The notes: generated by a model not told the origin, from the sequence alone. Counted from the first letter of the stretch, positions 39,291-52,244 are shown. The stretch: 64,000 nucleotides of DNA from Plecoglossus altivelis (GCA_036571765.1 BROE01000025.1:4348222-4412221), one strand, 5' to 3'. Made by a program: numbers and translations.

Positions 39291-39836
39291 TTTGGTGATA
39301 TATATGTACATGTATCAGTGTGCATGTGTGTATTCTGAACCTTACCCCTCTGTATCCCCTGGCCAGCCTACAGCATGCTTGGAAAAACACTATCCAAAGA
39401 ACCTCCAATTGTTTTCGTATGCCACTTATGTCTCTGCCTCTTATACAGTTTACAGCAGGACTGTCATCCTGATTACCGTCTAGTGAAATAAAAAAACATT
39501 TTCACATCTTCTATTGTTAATTTGTCACTCGTGTCCCTATATTTGAGACTTTAGTACTTGCCTTGTTCTACTTCAGTGCATCATCAGATGTAGTCTTGCA
39601 ATGCACCATCAGAAGTAAATTCCTCGAATGGGAAAACTTACTTTGCAACAAACCAGATTCGGATTGTGACGAATCTTTATGGCTGTGTAGACCCATTCTA
39701 CTTCTGAGGAGAGATGGAGGAACAGACCTCCCCAGTGCGCCAGAGCGTTTTCGAGAACATCTAATGTAAATGCGAACGACAAACATCCATAATAAAAAAG
39801 GAGGCACTTCGAGAGTGGATGTAAGATAAACCCGAA

Positions 39837-40008
39837 TGATGGAGAGAGACATCCAACGATGCAGGGAGCGAAAGAGGAAGAAAAAGAGAAGATGAATGAG
39901 AGAGACAGCAAAAGGGGGGGGGAGGGAGCAATAGAGAGGGAGAGAGCCAGCGATAGAGAGGAAGAGTGAGAGATCGGCTGTCAAAGAGAGAGGGTGGTGG
40001 GGGGAGTG
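39837..40008. repeat. Purine-rich tract
   Basis: GAGAGA, GAGGAAGA and G-run words dominate about 170 bp of the plus strand, with a G9 run at about 39,915. The overlapping ORFs are low-complexity. Confidence 0.75.
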
Positions 40009-40552
40009 ATGCACATGGGTCACAGTGGGTGCGGAGTCCCAAACTGGTGTTCATTCAGCCGGCATGTGAGCAGCGTCCAGAGAAAGAGGCAGACGTCACA
40101 GCCATCTGCTCACCTTTTCTGATGTCGACGGCTGTCACATCCTGGAAGCCAGCAATGACAAGGCAAAGCACCAAGCTGGCTCAGGGAGCCCACAGTATGT
40201 CTTGCAGGTAAGAATTATAGAGAAGCCCAGGGTGGAGGACGAAGCTGAGGCCAGGGTGGGGGCCAGGGAGGAGGCTGAGGCTGGGGGGAAGGAGCTTGAG
40301 GAGGAGGAGCGCGAGGCTGTCTCTGCTGTGGCACACAGGCACACTCCGCGTCATCAATTTGAGTTCTTTTTCTGTTTTAGTCGCATGGTACGTGTGAGGG
40401 GAGATGGGCCCTCGCACAATGCGCTCGCTGAGAGGCTGCGTTGCTTTTTTCGCCCTCAACAGACAGTCAGGAAGAAAGATGCAAGCGGCTTGTTTAATGA
40501 TCCCACTTCAGAGAAGTTATTGTAGCTAGCCACCGCTGTGCTAAGGATGAAT

Positions 40553-40826
40553 AGAAAAGGGAGGAAAGAGGGGAAGGGAGAGAGATAAGTGGGATGGAGA
40601 AAGGGAGAGAAAGAGGGAGGAGGGAGAGAGGGGGAGAGAAAGAGCCTTGTGCATTATTTACCACCTACTTGAGGATCACTACTGCCCAGTCAGACAAAGC
40701 TTCCTGCTGCAGGAAAATGGATTTTCTTCAGAGGAGCCAGGAAGAGAAGTAGCGAAGGATGTAGGAAGAAAGGAGAGAAAGAAAGGGAAAAGGGGAGGAA
40801 AGAAAGGGAGGGTGAAAGAGGGGGAC
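40553..40826. repeat. Two purine-rich tracts
   Basis: Tracts at about 40,553-40,644 and 40,732-40,826 consist of GGGA, GAAAG and AGAGG words. They are separated by about 90 bp of ordinary sequence. Confidence 0.75.
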
Positions 40827-41989
40827 AACCCTGGCTTTTTCCCCTCCCAGTTTCCCTATCTCCCAGGCCTCGTCCACCCCCCTCGTACTGCTCTCCACCT
40901 CTCTTCTTCCGAGTCAACCAGATAAGAAGAAGCTTCTTTACATCTGAGGCCCCTTATGGATCAGTCACCTTTTCCTCTTGAAAGGTCGGATCATGGCCCT
41001 GGTCGCCCCCCACTGGGCCTGCTGTCTCCCTCTGCTCTTTATCTCCAGTGCCAGAGCTACACCGCCCTGCCCCGCCAGCTTGGGACAGGAGTGCATTCTG
41101 GGAGATAGGGCACAACTGGACGGAGAGATGAAGCGCTTGTGAAAGATTTTCTGTGCGGCAGCCATCTGATAAGACACGAGGATCCAATAGAGGGTGGCGC
41201 CACCCGGGAGCCATCTCGAGCGATGGGGAGGATCGGCCGGGCTATCTGGCGACACACCTCAGCTCCCAGCAAGTGGAGTCTGAACAAGCAGCCACCAGAT
41301 CAGAAAGGAGGATGAACGAGAAAGAGAACCTGGCATCCACCTGAGACTTCATGAAAAAGCTATTCTGTCACAAACCACAACACATGGCAGAACTCTACCT
41401 CACCAACACTCCCCTCATTCCTGCACAGGTGCGCTCCGCACTTTGTCCCTGTTCCAAACCTCTCTGCTCGGTCTCCTATAAGCTGCTGTAGTGTAGGACA
41501 GCCCAGCTGACAACACTCCCTGCTCTGCTGCCTGGGTAATGAGTCATTCTCCCCTGGAGGAAAACAATCTGCTATTTTAAACTGCACCCTTCAGCTGCAG
41601 CATCTTTCCCCCTAGCCCCGCCTGGAAGATCCTAGCGGCTGTGAAATGAGAGCGATTCTCAATGGTCAGGCTAATGGGCCAGCGTGTGTGAAGAACACAG
41701 CCTCACTCAGTGCTTGGATGGCAGCATTTGGTTCGACTGCCTTGCTGGTTAGAGCAGAGTGGAGCCCTGCTGGTGCTAAGAAAGGAGAAGAGCTGGTGGG
41801 CCACAGCTGGTATAGGCTGTGCCGCTAAACAGAGGGATTGCACAGGTTGGGAAGCCAGAGAAACTGATGTCATCACCCTCTGTTCTGATTTTCTTGGCCT
41901 CAAATAACCAAAACCTTGGTTAACCTAACTTTTCAACTTCTCACCTTTCCTCTCTCAAAATAATACGTGTCATGTCGGTGGATGGCGTC

Positions 41990-42017
41990 CACACACACAC
42001 ACACACACACACACACG
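41990..42017. repeat. (CA)13 microsatellite
   Basis: Uninterrupted CA dinucleotides followed by CGCATCC. Confidence 0.95.
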
Positions 42018-42812
42018 CATCCTGTGTGTATGTGTGCGTGCCTCCTCTGCGTGTGCATGCTCATCCCATGATGTGTTCAATCTGAAGGTTTTCGAGAGTG
42101 ATAGAGAGAACATCAAAGCCCACATAAGCTCCTCTCATAAAAAGCAAACTTGGAGGCTAGGGCAAGAGAGGTCATGAGGCTGGGAGGCTGGGGGGTTTGG
42201 GACGTTCCTTGAGGGTGAGGGCTGGGAAGCATTGGTATTAGAGGTTAAGAGTGTGGGATGACAGGAGGCTGGGGGGTCCAGAGGGGGGCGAGTTGTGCTT
42301 ACGCTGCCTCTCTGCCTCCTCGTCTCCGCAGACATTGTGTGACAGGAAGAATCTTCATTCTGCTGATCTAACATGGTTTTCTCTCAGTCTCTCCTTCATG
42401 CATACAGACACTGCTCTCTCCTCCTCGTTAAAAGCTGGTTTCCAGAGGACCATCCAGGGAGGAGAAGGGAGCGGTTCTGTGGTGCTCTTAAGCTGGAGTA
42501 GACTAGCTCAGAGGCAGCACTAAAGTAGCTGCATGTTTATCATAGCATCTGCTCTTGCCATGTGTGTGGAGTAGGGTTTGTGTGTGTGAGTGAGTGAGTG
42601 AGTAAACAGCAAAGCATTGGCCTAGTCTGACAATAGAAGAGGTTTAGCTGCTATCATACAGTGTCTGTGTTGCTAAACTAGCAGATTCACAGTTTACACT
42701 GATTTATAAACCTTGTGGAACCTGCCAGAGGAGTAACCATTTGAAATGTGCAACAGTACACTTGGAGACAGCATTGATATTCATACCAAGCCCCAAAAGG
42801 CCAAACTTTATG

Positions 42813-42925
42813 TACACTGAAGGCTTATTGGCTGATTATAAAGTTCTGCAGTGCAAACGGAAGACTGATTGGCTAGTTATGCAGCACTGCTGTGCATACT
42901 GAATGGCAACTGGCCGGATATTATG
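42813..42925. repeat. Degenerate 41-bp tandem repeat, about 2.7 copies
   Basis: Units 42813-42853, 42854-42894 and 42895-42925 (partial) share an ACTGAAG-like start, an ATTGGCT core at the same offset and a CTGCAGTG/CTGCTGTG end. They are strongly diverged, which suggests an old expansion. Confidence 0.65.
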
Positions 42926-43669
42926 TTTTACATAACCTACTAAAAGGCTTTTTGATTCGTTATTTACCTCTGCTGTAGATAATGTGTTTGGGCATGTAGA
43001 TAACGTAACGCTTAATGGTAGTAAATAAATCGTCTGTAGGCTATCCTAAAATATCTGATGTTAATGATTGACTTTCGACACAACCACTTTTCCGTCTAAC
43101 AAATAGCTCCTGTTTCGGTCCTTGTGAGATTACAATCAGTCAGTAGCAACGTCTAAATGGAACAAGCTAGTTGTGATTGATTGCGTAGCCCTCTGGGCAG
43201 AGATAAGAGCCTAATTACTTGTTTGGGCAAGAACCTTGACCATATCTCCAATGGCTTATTCCAGGGACGTTTGATAGGATTAGCATTAGTAGTATTTTAA
43301 TCATTGCTGGTGATACAATTACTCCAATATCTGAATAAAAAGTCTGAATTGGCTGCACTCTGCAGTCATCGTGCAGGAAGAACGTGGGAAAGCGCAGATA
43401 GCTAAGGTATCTTTCAGTGTCAGGGTTTATATTCCACTACTCATCTGCAGATAAAGATATATTCCGATTGGAGAAGAGGCATCCTCGATCATCTGTCGAA
43501 AGACAAGATGGCAGCCACAGTAATCCAGTCTAGAATAAGCCTTCTCCTTGGCCTCGCAGCTTGCGTTCTTTAGTGCTTGCCTTGCCAAGGCATCGCAAGA
43601 AATCACATCAAACGCGATTGAGCAGAGACAAGTTCTTCCACCTGGTTAAAAATTCAGCAGGCTGGTCCC

Positions 43670-43671
<2 letters not shown>

Positions 43672-43702
<31 letters not shown>
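43672..43702. repeat. (GA)15 microsatellite
   Basis: Uninterrupted GA dinucleotides between CCCC and CTCCCGAG. Confidence 0.95.
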
Positions 43703-43704
<2 letters not shown>

Positions 43705-44450
43705 CCCGAGGTGACTTCACTCCCCAGACCGCACGGTGCTCCAGTGGGCCGGAGGGTGAACACACCCTAGCTCCTCTTGCACAGCCTTAGAGAGATGCAG
43801 AGGAGGACAAACACGTTGGTCCTGAGATGCTTAAGGAGGACTGGGCTAGGAGAGGAGGAACAAGGAGAACCAGAGGGGGACTGGTGTGAACTGGTTGACC
43901 GAGGACGAGGAGGCCAGTAGGATAGAAGGACAGGGAGGAGGAGCAAGGAGCCAGTAAGGAGGACCAGGAGAAGGAGAAGGGGGACCAGGGGTTGATTTGT
44001 TCTATGGTGAAAACCATGGCGACAATCTTCATGTCTGGCGCTGAAATGTTTCTGTTTTTTATGGCTTCATAGACAGACAAAAACACAGGCAGGCAGTTAG
44101 GAAGGTAGGGATTAGTTGTTGGAGGAAAGCAGAATGCCAGGCAGAGATATTGGACTCAAGAAGTAGATTGGACAGAGAGGAAGAGAGAGACAGGAAAGGA
44201 ATCCGATAAAGAGAAGCTTCCGCTGAGCTACGGACCAGAATTAAGGCGACTGGAATTGCCTCAATCAGAATGCTAAACAGTCCATGCTTGTTATTTATAG
44301 ATTAAGATTAATGTAAAGGCTGTCTGAGCACACACAGAACACACACGTGCGTGTACGACTATATGCGTAGCCACGCACACTTGAGTTGAAGGGCTGACCT
44401 GTTTATTGTCACGGAAGCGAAACCACAAACCGCCCACTCGCACGCCCCCT

Positions 44451-44494
44451 CTCACTCTCTCTCTCTCACACACACACACACACCTACACACGCA
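44451..44494. repeat. Compound (CT)n(CA)n microsatellite
   Basis: A CT run passes directly into a CA run with short interruptions at the 3' end. Confidence 0.9.
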
Positions 44495-45047
44495 CATTAT
44501 GTACAGTATTTTTATTATGATAGTTTATGAAAGCGATACAATGGCCAGAGGAATGTGGAAAAGCTCAAGCTTGCCCCCTAGTGGTCCTACCGGTCCCTGG
44601 TGGCAACAAACCAACCACAAAATGGTTCCTTTTTCACATGGGGCTGTTACAGCTCAGAGAGAGCCTTTCACTTGTTTTAATACCTCCCAGTGTTCCCACC
44701 CTGCCTTGAACAATGGAGGCTCTAAACCATGTGTTGTCTTTCAGCAGGCTAACACCAATTAACTTCCATTGGTGGCTAATTGGGGACAGCACACTTTCCC
44801 TACATCTCCAGGATCAGCCTAGTGGATTCCAGTCCTGAGTGTCTCTGCAGTACATCTGTAGATAGCTGCGAGGGTGCTCTGTGTCAAAGACTTTTGCTGT
44901 AACTAGTCTAAAAACAGCCTCGTCTTCTGGGATCCGAGGGAGATGAATTCTGTGTGTGCGGGCACAAGTGTGTGCATCGAAGTGCGCGCGTGTGTGGTGG
45001 GGAACCGGAAGGCTAGCTCCAAGGGTATCCAAAGCTCATTAAATGGT

Positions 45048-45070
45048 CATCTCTGAATACTTCAGAGATG
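45048..45070. repeat. Perfect hairpin, 10-bp arms, 3-nt loop
   Basis: CATCTCTGAA, loop TAC, then TTCAGAGATG. The arms are exact reverse complements. Confidence 0.85.
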
Positions 45071-45378
45071 AGCCTAAGTTTGCTGCCTTCGTATGCCAGA
45101 TGTCGAGCTATAACACACACAGACATGAAAACAGTCCGGGGGAAGAACGCTCAAGCAGAAAATAATGGAATATATCTTAGGAAGCATAACTAGACAGTTG
45201 GAAACATGCTGAGGTGCTTGTGATCAAAGAAAATACATACAGAGATTAAGAGCAAGAGGACACTTCTTAAATAAGAAAGAATAAAAACCACCATTCATCA
45301 ACAAGACATTCAGCCCTGCTCTAAAGATACTTTATTTCGTTTGGGTGCTACCGATTGCGCGTAGTGTGCTGCGCCTTG

Positions 45379-45434
45379 ACACACACACACACACACACAT
45401 ACACACACACACCGCACACACACATACACACACA
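45379..45434. repeat. Interrupted (CA)n microsatellite
   Basis: CA dinucleotides interrupted by TA and CG steps over about 55 bp. Confidence 0.93.
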
Positions 45435-47007
45435 ACGCCACGAGGCAAGCCAAAGAGACAAACCACAGGAGAATATCATGGCTCAGCACAATATCACTTT
45501 GAAGTAAATTCAACTGCAAAGAAAGACTAGAAGGATAACAGAAAACTCTCTCTCTCCAGAACAACCAGATAGGCTTTACTGCTTAAAATATGTACATGTG
45601 CAGACACCAACCAACCCACAGCACTGCAGATGTTATTAATGAGGCCAATGTAAGGTGATATGTAATTGGAGCCAATGTCTAACAATAAAATAGGTGCTTG
45701 TGCGTGTCAGGTCACGAGAAAATTGGCAGGGGTTAATTCTGTGTGAATGTTTATCCATCTAGGGACCCGCCAATGTGCTGTGACAAATACCCCTTTATCG
45801 AGTCTAGAAATGCACATTCATTCCTAATGACAGGTTCAATCTTGTTAGATAGCAGTATTTAACACAGAGTGTCACTGTTACTGGAAAGCGATATTTATAC
45901 CAAATGTGTCATAGCTGGAACCTAAATCAATACAATCACTTGATCCTGGGGCACAGCCCAGTAATCAAAGCCTTAGAAAGAAAACCAACAGACCAACACT
46001 GATGTTTGGTAACTGAGCTGTAAGTCTAAGACAAGCTGTAAGTCAGGGACATTTGCTAGTCATTGTGTTGGCCAGCATACAGACCAGGGTGTGTCGGGGT
46101 TCACAAACACGTCATCTGTCCTGTCCTAAAGGACACGAGAACAGCAAAGATACACTACAGGAAATAACCAATGCGTTGATTCTGAGAGCAAAGACAAGCA
46201 AGTGGACAAGGTTTCATGGGAAATACAAAGAGTCCTTTCAAAGATCACTATGAAGAAATCTCTTGTCTAGCCTCCCTTGTTCTGACTATCATTAGTCATG
46301 GCAAAACTGTGCTGACAAACCTCCTGATATTTACACCCATTATCCAAATGTTTCTCCCTCTCCTGGTGGAACAAATAGGTTTTCTTAACCACAACTCGCA
46401 AGCAAGCTGTGTATAAGAAAACAAGCCAGTAAGGCAGCCAATCAATTTGGCCTGATGGTATTTTGATGTATATTTTAATACAGTAGAGAGTTTCTGTTAC
46501 CAGCAGAAGCCAATGAGGCATGCTCACAGTATATCAGAGAGGAGTACTTAGATCCAGTCCCAAGTGAGGGAACACTCACTCCTGACCGGAGGTCTCCCTG
46601 CCCGGCCTGGAATCTCTTCTTGGTGGGACACGGACGGATCATCTCTGACTGGTTGAAGTAGCCCATTACGCGCGGTCACTATCAAACCACTCCACAGCAC
46701 AAACAAAGCTTAAGCAAAAAAACCCTGAAGCTATCGCATTATTGGAGGGAGAGAAGAAAAAAAAGAGACTTTGGGATTATCGGGCTTTTTCTTTTTACTG
46801 GATATCTGAACGTGAGGCGGGGGATGAATAAACATTTGCCGAAAATCCTCTTGTATTTGTGGATATTCTGTCAAGTCTGGTGAAAACATTTTTTTCCCTC
46901 CCCCCCGTTCTGTGTTGTTGTGTGTGTGTGTTTGACAAGGGATTAAGCTCTTTGAAAGGCGTGTCTGATGAATGTTCACTGGGATGGACCAGGTAGACCT
47001 TATTGCA

Positions 47008-47365
47008 AAGGAGAGAGGGAGGACAGGAGGGAGAGAGAGAAAGAGACACAAGGGGATAAGAGTGACACAGTAGACTGACACAGTGAGACAGCAGCAACAG
47101 ACGGCAGGCACACTGAGAGAGAGATTGTGAGAGAGGAGGCGAGAGAGAGGAAGAGAGAGATAGAGATATGGGGGGGCTGTATGACAAAGAGAGGGGTAGA
47201 GAGAGGGATGAAACGATAGATAGAAAGAGATAGAGGGGTGGGGAAAAGATTGAGAAAGAAAGAAATGAAGAGAGCAAGTAAGAGAGGAAGAGAGAGAGAG
47301 GAAGGGGACGAGAGAGCTACAGAACAATCAGAAGAGAGAGCTTGAGAGAATGGGAAAGACAGAGA
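47008..47365. repeat. Long purine-rich tract, about 350 bp
   Basis: GAGAGA, GGGA and AGATAGA words on the plus strand give (CT)-rich RNA in the rtn4r transcript. The overlapping serine/leucine-rich minus-strand ORFs of 150-200 aa in three frames come from this composition and are not genes. Confidence 0.85.
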
Positions 47366-48518
47366 TAGGGCATCGCTGGTGTTGCAAAAATTAAAAAAAC
47401 AAACAGTAACGTGCACAACCAAAGTGAATGACTGATTCAACCTCTTCATCTGTGTAAATGTCAACTAAGATCCTCTGCATTGGCAACCGCAGCTTCTCTA
47501 CCTATCCAGTTGCACACTAGCAAGATAAAATCCACTCCTCCGCAGACGATTTACACTTAAATCAACACTTTGAGAAAGCAGTTTTGGCAGTCATAGTTGT
47601 ATTCACTTCAGAGAGCATGTAAGAATTAGGGAAGAGACCATCTGGCCAGCCTGTCAGCCCTAGACCAGGATAGAAAAAGACTAAGGGCCAAGCCTGCATA
47701 GATAAGATATCTCTCTCTACACAGGGGTGGATAGCCTGTAAAGATAAGATGACATCAATCAGCCCTGCCATCCTGACAACACCTACAAGCTCTGACAGAA
47801 GACACAGTGAGCAGACAGACCAGAAGGGAGACTAGGCTACTTCTTGAGGATGTGTCTTCGGAGCAAACCGGAGCCCTCTAGAGGGTTCTCAAGCTTGAAA
47901 GGAGGTCAGAAGTTTCCTTCTAACTTTAGATCGACTGCTTTTTATCATGCGGTCCAAAGGGAGCAAGGGTTACCTTATTGTCAGAATGCCAAACAGCTGC
48001 ACTCCCAGTCCGCTCTTTACCACCTCCACTGAAGCTGAAGGGATTCCTCTGAAGTCAATGCTCCAAGCAATATTCCCCATATATATATATATGCAGTACA
48101 TTCAAAAATAGACATTTATGCAGTTTGATGAATAATTTGCCTAAATGGAATTCCCCCCCCGTTCTTGACTTTCGATGACTTTGAGCCCTCGTCTCCCCGG
48201 TTTGAATCAGAACTAAGATCCTAAGAGCCCATGTCTGACAAATGAAAATGGAGGGTGCTGGGTGCCTGACACACACTCTTGCTCGTTGGAGCAGCTGGAC
48301 TGATGCCCGCAGCTGCTACCTTCCACCGTGGGCTGGAGATCCCTGTCGCAAGCATTCGGGAACCCGAGCACAACGCTGGTGACGCAAACTGGTGTGCTAT
48401 TCACCACTCAGCCTTGTGTGTCGGCTCTTGCCTAACTCAAACAAACCCTTGCTTTAATCATTACATCAATCGTGTACATTTGCTATGTTTAAATCTAAGT
48501 CTTTAGATTCCTGTAAAG

Positions 48519-48553
48519 ACTCCTGTATAGCGCATCCTGCGCTATACAGGAGT
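48519..48553. repeat. Perfect hairpin, 16-bp arms, 3-nt loop
   Basis: ACTCCTGTATAGCGCA, spacer TCC, then TGCGCTATACAGGAGT, the exact reverse complement. It lies in rtn4r intron 1 and is not flanked by obvious transposon ends. The total stem is too short for a typical miRNA precursor. Confidence 0.95.
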
Positions 48554-48955
48554 TTAGTTTGAGCGACGACAATGACCTTCTACATCTTTCTGGAGTAACA
48601 TTTTCCATCCATTGTATGGAGGAATATCTAGAGAAAACACACAATGTAGCTGCTATCGAGTGAAATCAGAGAACCGCATGCCCGTCTTGGGGACACTGAC
48701 TACAGTTTTGACAGATAGACCAAAATGTCCTCCTAAGAGGCAAGAGTGATAAAATATCCATAAGGCTACTAGGTAGGGAGAGGTTTGGTTTGAGCACGGC
48801 TAGACACAGGTTTCTTGCTTTGCTCTGACAGGTGAGCAGGGGTGCTGTCCAGTAGTCACTGCGCCCTGGTGTAGGTCGATGGTCTAGGTTGATCAGAGTA
48901 CTCTGTTCTAAATTAAAGTGACTTCTTCTGTGACATTCAAACATTGTTTACATAT

Positions 48956-49049
48956 CTGTATGTGTGTGTTATATGCATATAATATACATATACAAATATT
49001 ATACTTCATACTATACATAGGATATATGAATTGTACTGTTATATATAGT
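48956..49049. repeat. AT-rich purine/pyrimidine-alternating tract
   Basis: TATATGCATATAATATACATATAC-type sequence over about 90 bp, with many short palindromes. A second, shorter (AT)n run lies at 48,077-48,092. Confidence 0.8.
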
Positions 49050-50529
49050 TAGCTATGCATTACGACTCAAGTTTGTGCACCTTTGACCCCTTCTTGTCTC
49101 CTTAGACCCCTCTGAGCCCTGCCACTTGTCACATGACAACCTGGAAAAAACCAGCCTTGATGGTAGAAATGGTGAGCCTGCGAGCAACCTCGCTAATGAA
49201 TCCATTCTATTCTGACTGCCTCCATCTCACTGAAGTCTGGTTCTTTGCCTCTCTCTCTCGCACTCTCTCTCTCTCCCTCTCTGATAAACATTCTTTTTTC
49301 TCTCGTTTGTGCGTCTGATATTTTTAGACAAGGTTTATTCTCACCGCATTTTAATTTGGTCTGGCATTCTCGAAATTGCAAAGTGAGATTAAAGGAAAAG
49401 ACCCTATGTTAATATCTCTTTGAAGATGGAGTCCAATTGGCAACAGATTCTTCGGGACTTAGTGATCCTGTATTGAACACAGCGTTGGAGAGATACTGCA
49501 AAGTCAGCTTAGCAACATCGCACTCCCTCCAGTCTAAGGTTGAATAGGACTTGCATCTCACACCCTCTCTCTTTCTCTCTCTCTCACTCTCTCTCACTTT
49601 CTCTTCTTCAACCTCTCTCTGTCAAGGCCTTTTGATCCGCATATGACTGTAGGTCTGAAGTTCTTTGTTTAACCCATGCCCAGTGTGATTGTGTCTGACT
49701 TAGCTGGATTCATTGTCATTCTCAGTTTGTCTGGCTGTATCATGCCTTTGATTGGCTGGCTGGCTGCGTACCATCCTGTCCAAGAAGGATAACCGAGCAT
49801 ACACAAGTGTATCTTGTCTGGAGGTCTCTGATTCACCCGTACCACTTCTGAAAAACCAGAGACACAGAAAAGCCCGAAAGAACTCCTACGCTATCACAAA
49901 CTCCATGTTCTCCTGTTCACAATGGTTGTCCGACGACACATAATATACGTTACAAACAATATCTGCAGCAGCTTTTCTTTGATTTACTCTTCCGTCACAG
50001 AAAAAGACAGTTTCCCTCTCATTTCGTTGTCTCTCTCTTTCTCTCTATCTAACATTTCCCATCCACAAGTGGTGTGTTGGTGTGCCGCTGGATAAGTTGC
50101 AGTGTTAATCTGCTGCATCCCAGATAAGGAGATTTATGTGTGCACATGAAATATGAGCCCATCTGGGATGTTTTTTGTGGAGGGGTGGATCACTCCTACT
50201 TTACTGAGGTGCTGCTCTCTCAGGCTGATACCTCCTCACTCAGTGCGCACCGCATCGCGGCCATTTTCCAACATGAAACACTCCTGCGAACAGAGCTCTT
50301 TTAAGTAGACGTCTCATTAGCTCAACGTTGAACATTATCCACACAGACACACACACGCGCATACAGACAAAGAAAAGGTGAGAGAGAGAGAAAGAGAGAG
50401 AGTGAGAGGGGAGACAGAGAGACGCTTCTTGATTCTTCAAGCACCCTCGAAGGAGCTTTAGAATTATAGCGGGAACCTCTCCAGAAGCCTCGCCCTATCA
50501 GTTCCCCCCAGCCCCGGCCCTCCTCCATC

Positions 50530-50730
50530 TCGTCTAAGAGCCATCGCCGCCGCCACGCTGGGACTGGAACGCAGAGTTAATTACTCTCATCTTGACCCGC
50601 CCGTGAAAACGAGACGCGGCCGCTGTTATCGGCGAGAAACGAATGAGCTCGCAGACCCTTTAAAGGCTTTAATTAGTCGTAAACGGAGCCAATTCGCAGC
50701 TAAGTGACCGGCGAGTCGATCCGATAATAT
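50530..50730. promoter_or_regulatory. CpG-dense patch inside rtn4r intron 1
   Basis: I count about 22 CpGs in roughly 190 bp, including GCGGCCGC and GACCGGCGAGTCGATCCG, with TTAATTA and CTTTAATTAG homeodomain-type cores beside them. This contrasts with the CpG-poor intron around it. It could be an alternative promoter, an enhancer or a conserved non-coding element. No open reading frame or splice donor is evident. Confidence 0.4.
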
Positions 50731-51814
50731 GCCTCAAATTTGTGTTGGGCCGTCCCCTTCTGCTGAAGGACGGAGGAGGCGTGGCTTTGTGCATGGAGAC
50801 TTGCAGATGGATGGGCTATGGGGGAGGGTCCTATGTCTACTTAGCAACAGTACTCAAAGGCAAAGGTCAACATGACCAATACCAGACACCAAGACCTTGA
50901 CAGAAGTAGAGGTCTAAAGTGGAACGCGTCAGGATTACAGTTTCAGTGTTAATGTTTTCAGTGTCAAGATTGCGTCAGTAGAGATAGCCAGCAGAAATAT
51001 AGTCAGGAGGAACATAATCACTAGAGATAGAGTCCATAGAAATAGTCAAGAGAAATAGTTACTAGAGAGGTAATCAAGGTTTAGCAAAGACGTTGGGCAC
51101 ATTTTTCAATTAAAAACTCCTATTTTTAGCCAATATTTAAACTACAAACACATGAATGCCATTGACTGAAATAGCAACATGACAAGGAACTTCTCAACAA
51201 CACATTTTAGAATTTTGCAATCAGTTCAATGTCTGACACCAAACAGACATCACATTACAATTTCCTACAAATCTATCAAGTCTCCTACAGTGCTGAACAT
51301 CTACTAACTGGATGTGCTACTGGAGATTTCAACGGAGAACTGTTCCAGAGGTGCTCAGGATATGATGAGTCACCTCTGCCTGTCCACTCACTGGCTGTCC
51401 CTGTTGCAGTCTGATGCTCCATCGGCGGAGTGTTCCGGATAGTGCTAATGCTTGTTTATGCTGCGGGATGGTGAGTGATATCCATCTCATACAGATGTGC
51501 ATGGCTATTACAGGCTCTGGGTCCTCCTACAGCACAGGAAAGGATCAACAGAAATCAATGGATTAAAACTTAAAAAGTGTTACCTTATGAGTTTAGAGGA
51601 AGATTCCTATCATCAGCCAACCAAGATCCCTTCCACGCGCCCTCTTTAATAACCATGGATTACACAGTATACAACTGAAGTTACACCTAAGATAAACTAC
51701 AACGTTTTAATGGAGAACTGGGAGTTAAGCAAACGAGCGGATGCTTTCAAAGCTGATGTGTTGTTATGTCGTGGCAGGAGAAGCTATAGGTTCGACTCTA
51801 TATTTTCCATCCTC

Positions 51815-51874
51815 GGTCCTCATCCACTGTCCTAGGACCTCGTCCACTGTCCATGGTCTTCATCCACTGTCCAA
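51815..51874. repeat. 20-bp tandem repeat, 3 copies
   Basis: Units 51815-51834, 51835-51854 and 51855-51874 each follow the pattern GGTCCTCATCCACTGTCCTA with one to four substitutions. Confidence 0.88.
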
Positions 51875-52190
51875 CATTGTCTTCCATGTTCCTATAACTC
51901 CTCCGTGAGTTAGGCTACAGCACAGGGTGGGATAGTTCGTGTGTGTGTTTTGACACGTCCAGTGAGGGACGAGGAGGAGAGATCAAGTGGAGAAACCTGT
52001 GAAAGACAATTAATGGGAACTGCTTCCACCTGCTCATGGCTAGCGCCCACCTGCGGCCGATCAGGGGATTTTCCCTGCTAGCTACCCACGGTTTTTGTGC
52101 TACAATAAAATTAGTTTTTGTTCTACCTGCAAACCTCCTTTTTGGAATGTGTTGACATTGCAACATGTGCCTCCTACCCTGGGCGTGACA

Positions 52191-52192
<2 letters not shown>

Positions 52193-52239
<47 letters not shown>
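52193..52239. repeat. (GT)23 microsatellite
   Basis: Uninterrupted GT run of 47 bp, likely polymorphic. Confidence 0.97.

Positions 52240-52244
<5 letters not shown>

Noticed and set aside
40085..40390. Plus-strand GCAG|GTAAGA donor and a later TTTTAG acceptor suggesting an exon
   Set aside because: Isolated splice-like strings are common by chance in 64 kb, and the sequence between them has no coding or conserved signal I can recognise.
46731..47464. Three overlapping minus-strand ORFs of 150-200 aa
   Set aside because: Serine/leucine-rich products of a purine/pyrimidine tract in several frames. This is composition, not coding.
51780..51812. GGTTCGACTC, resembling a tRNA B box
   Set aside because: The flanks do not form a T-stem and no A box lies at the right distance.
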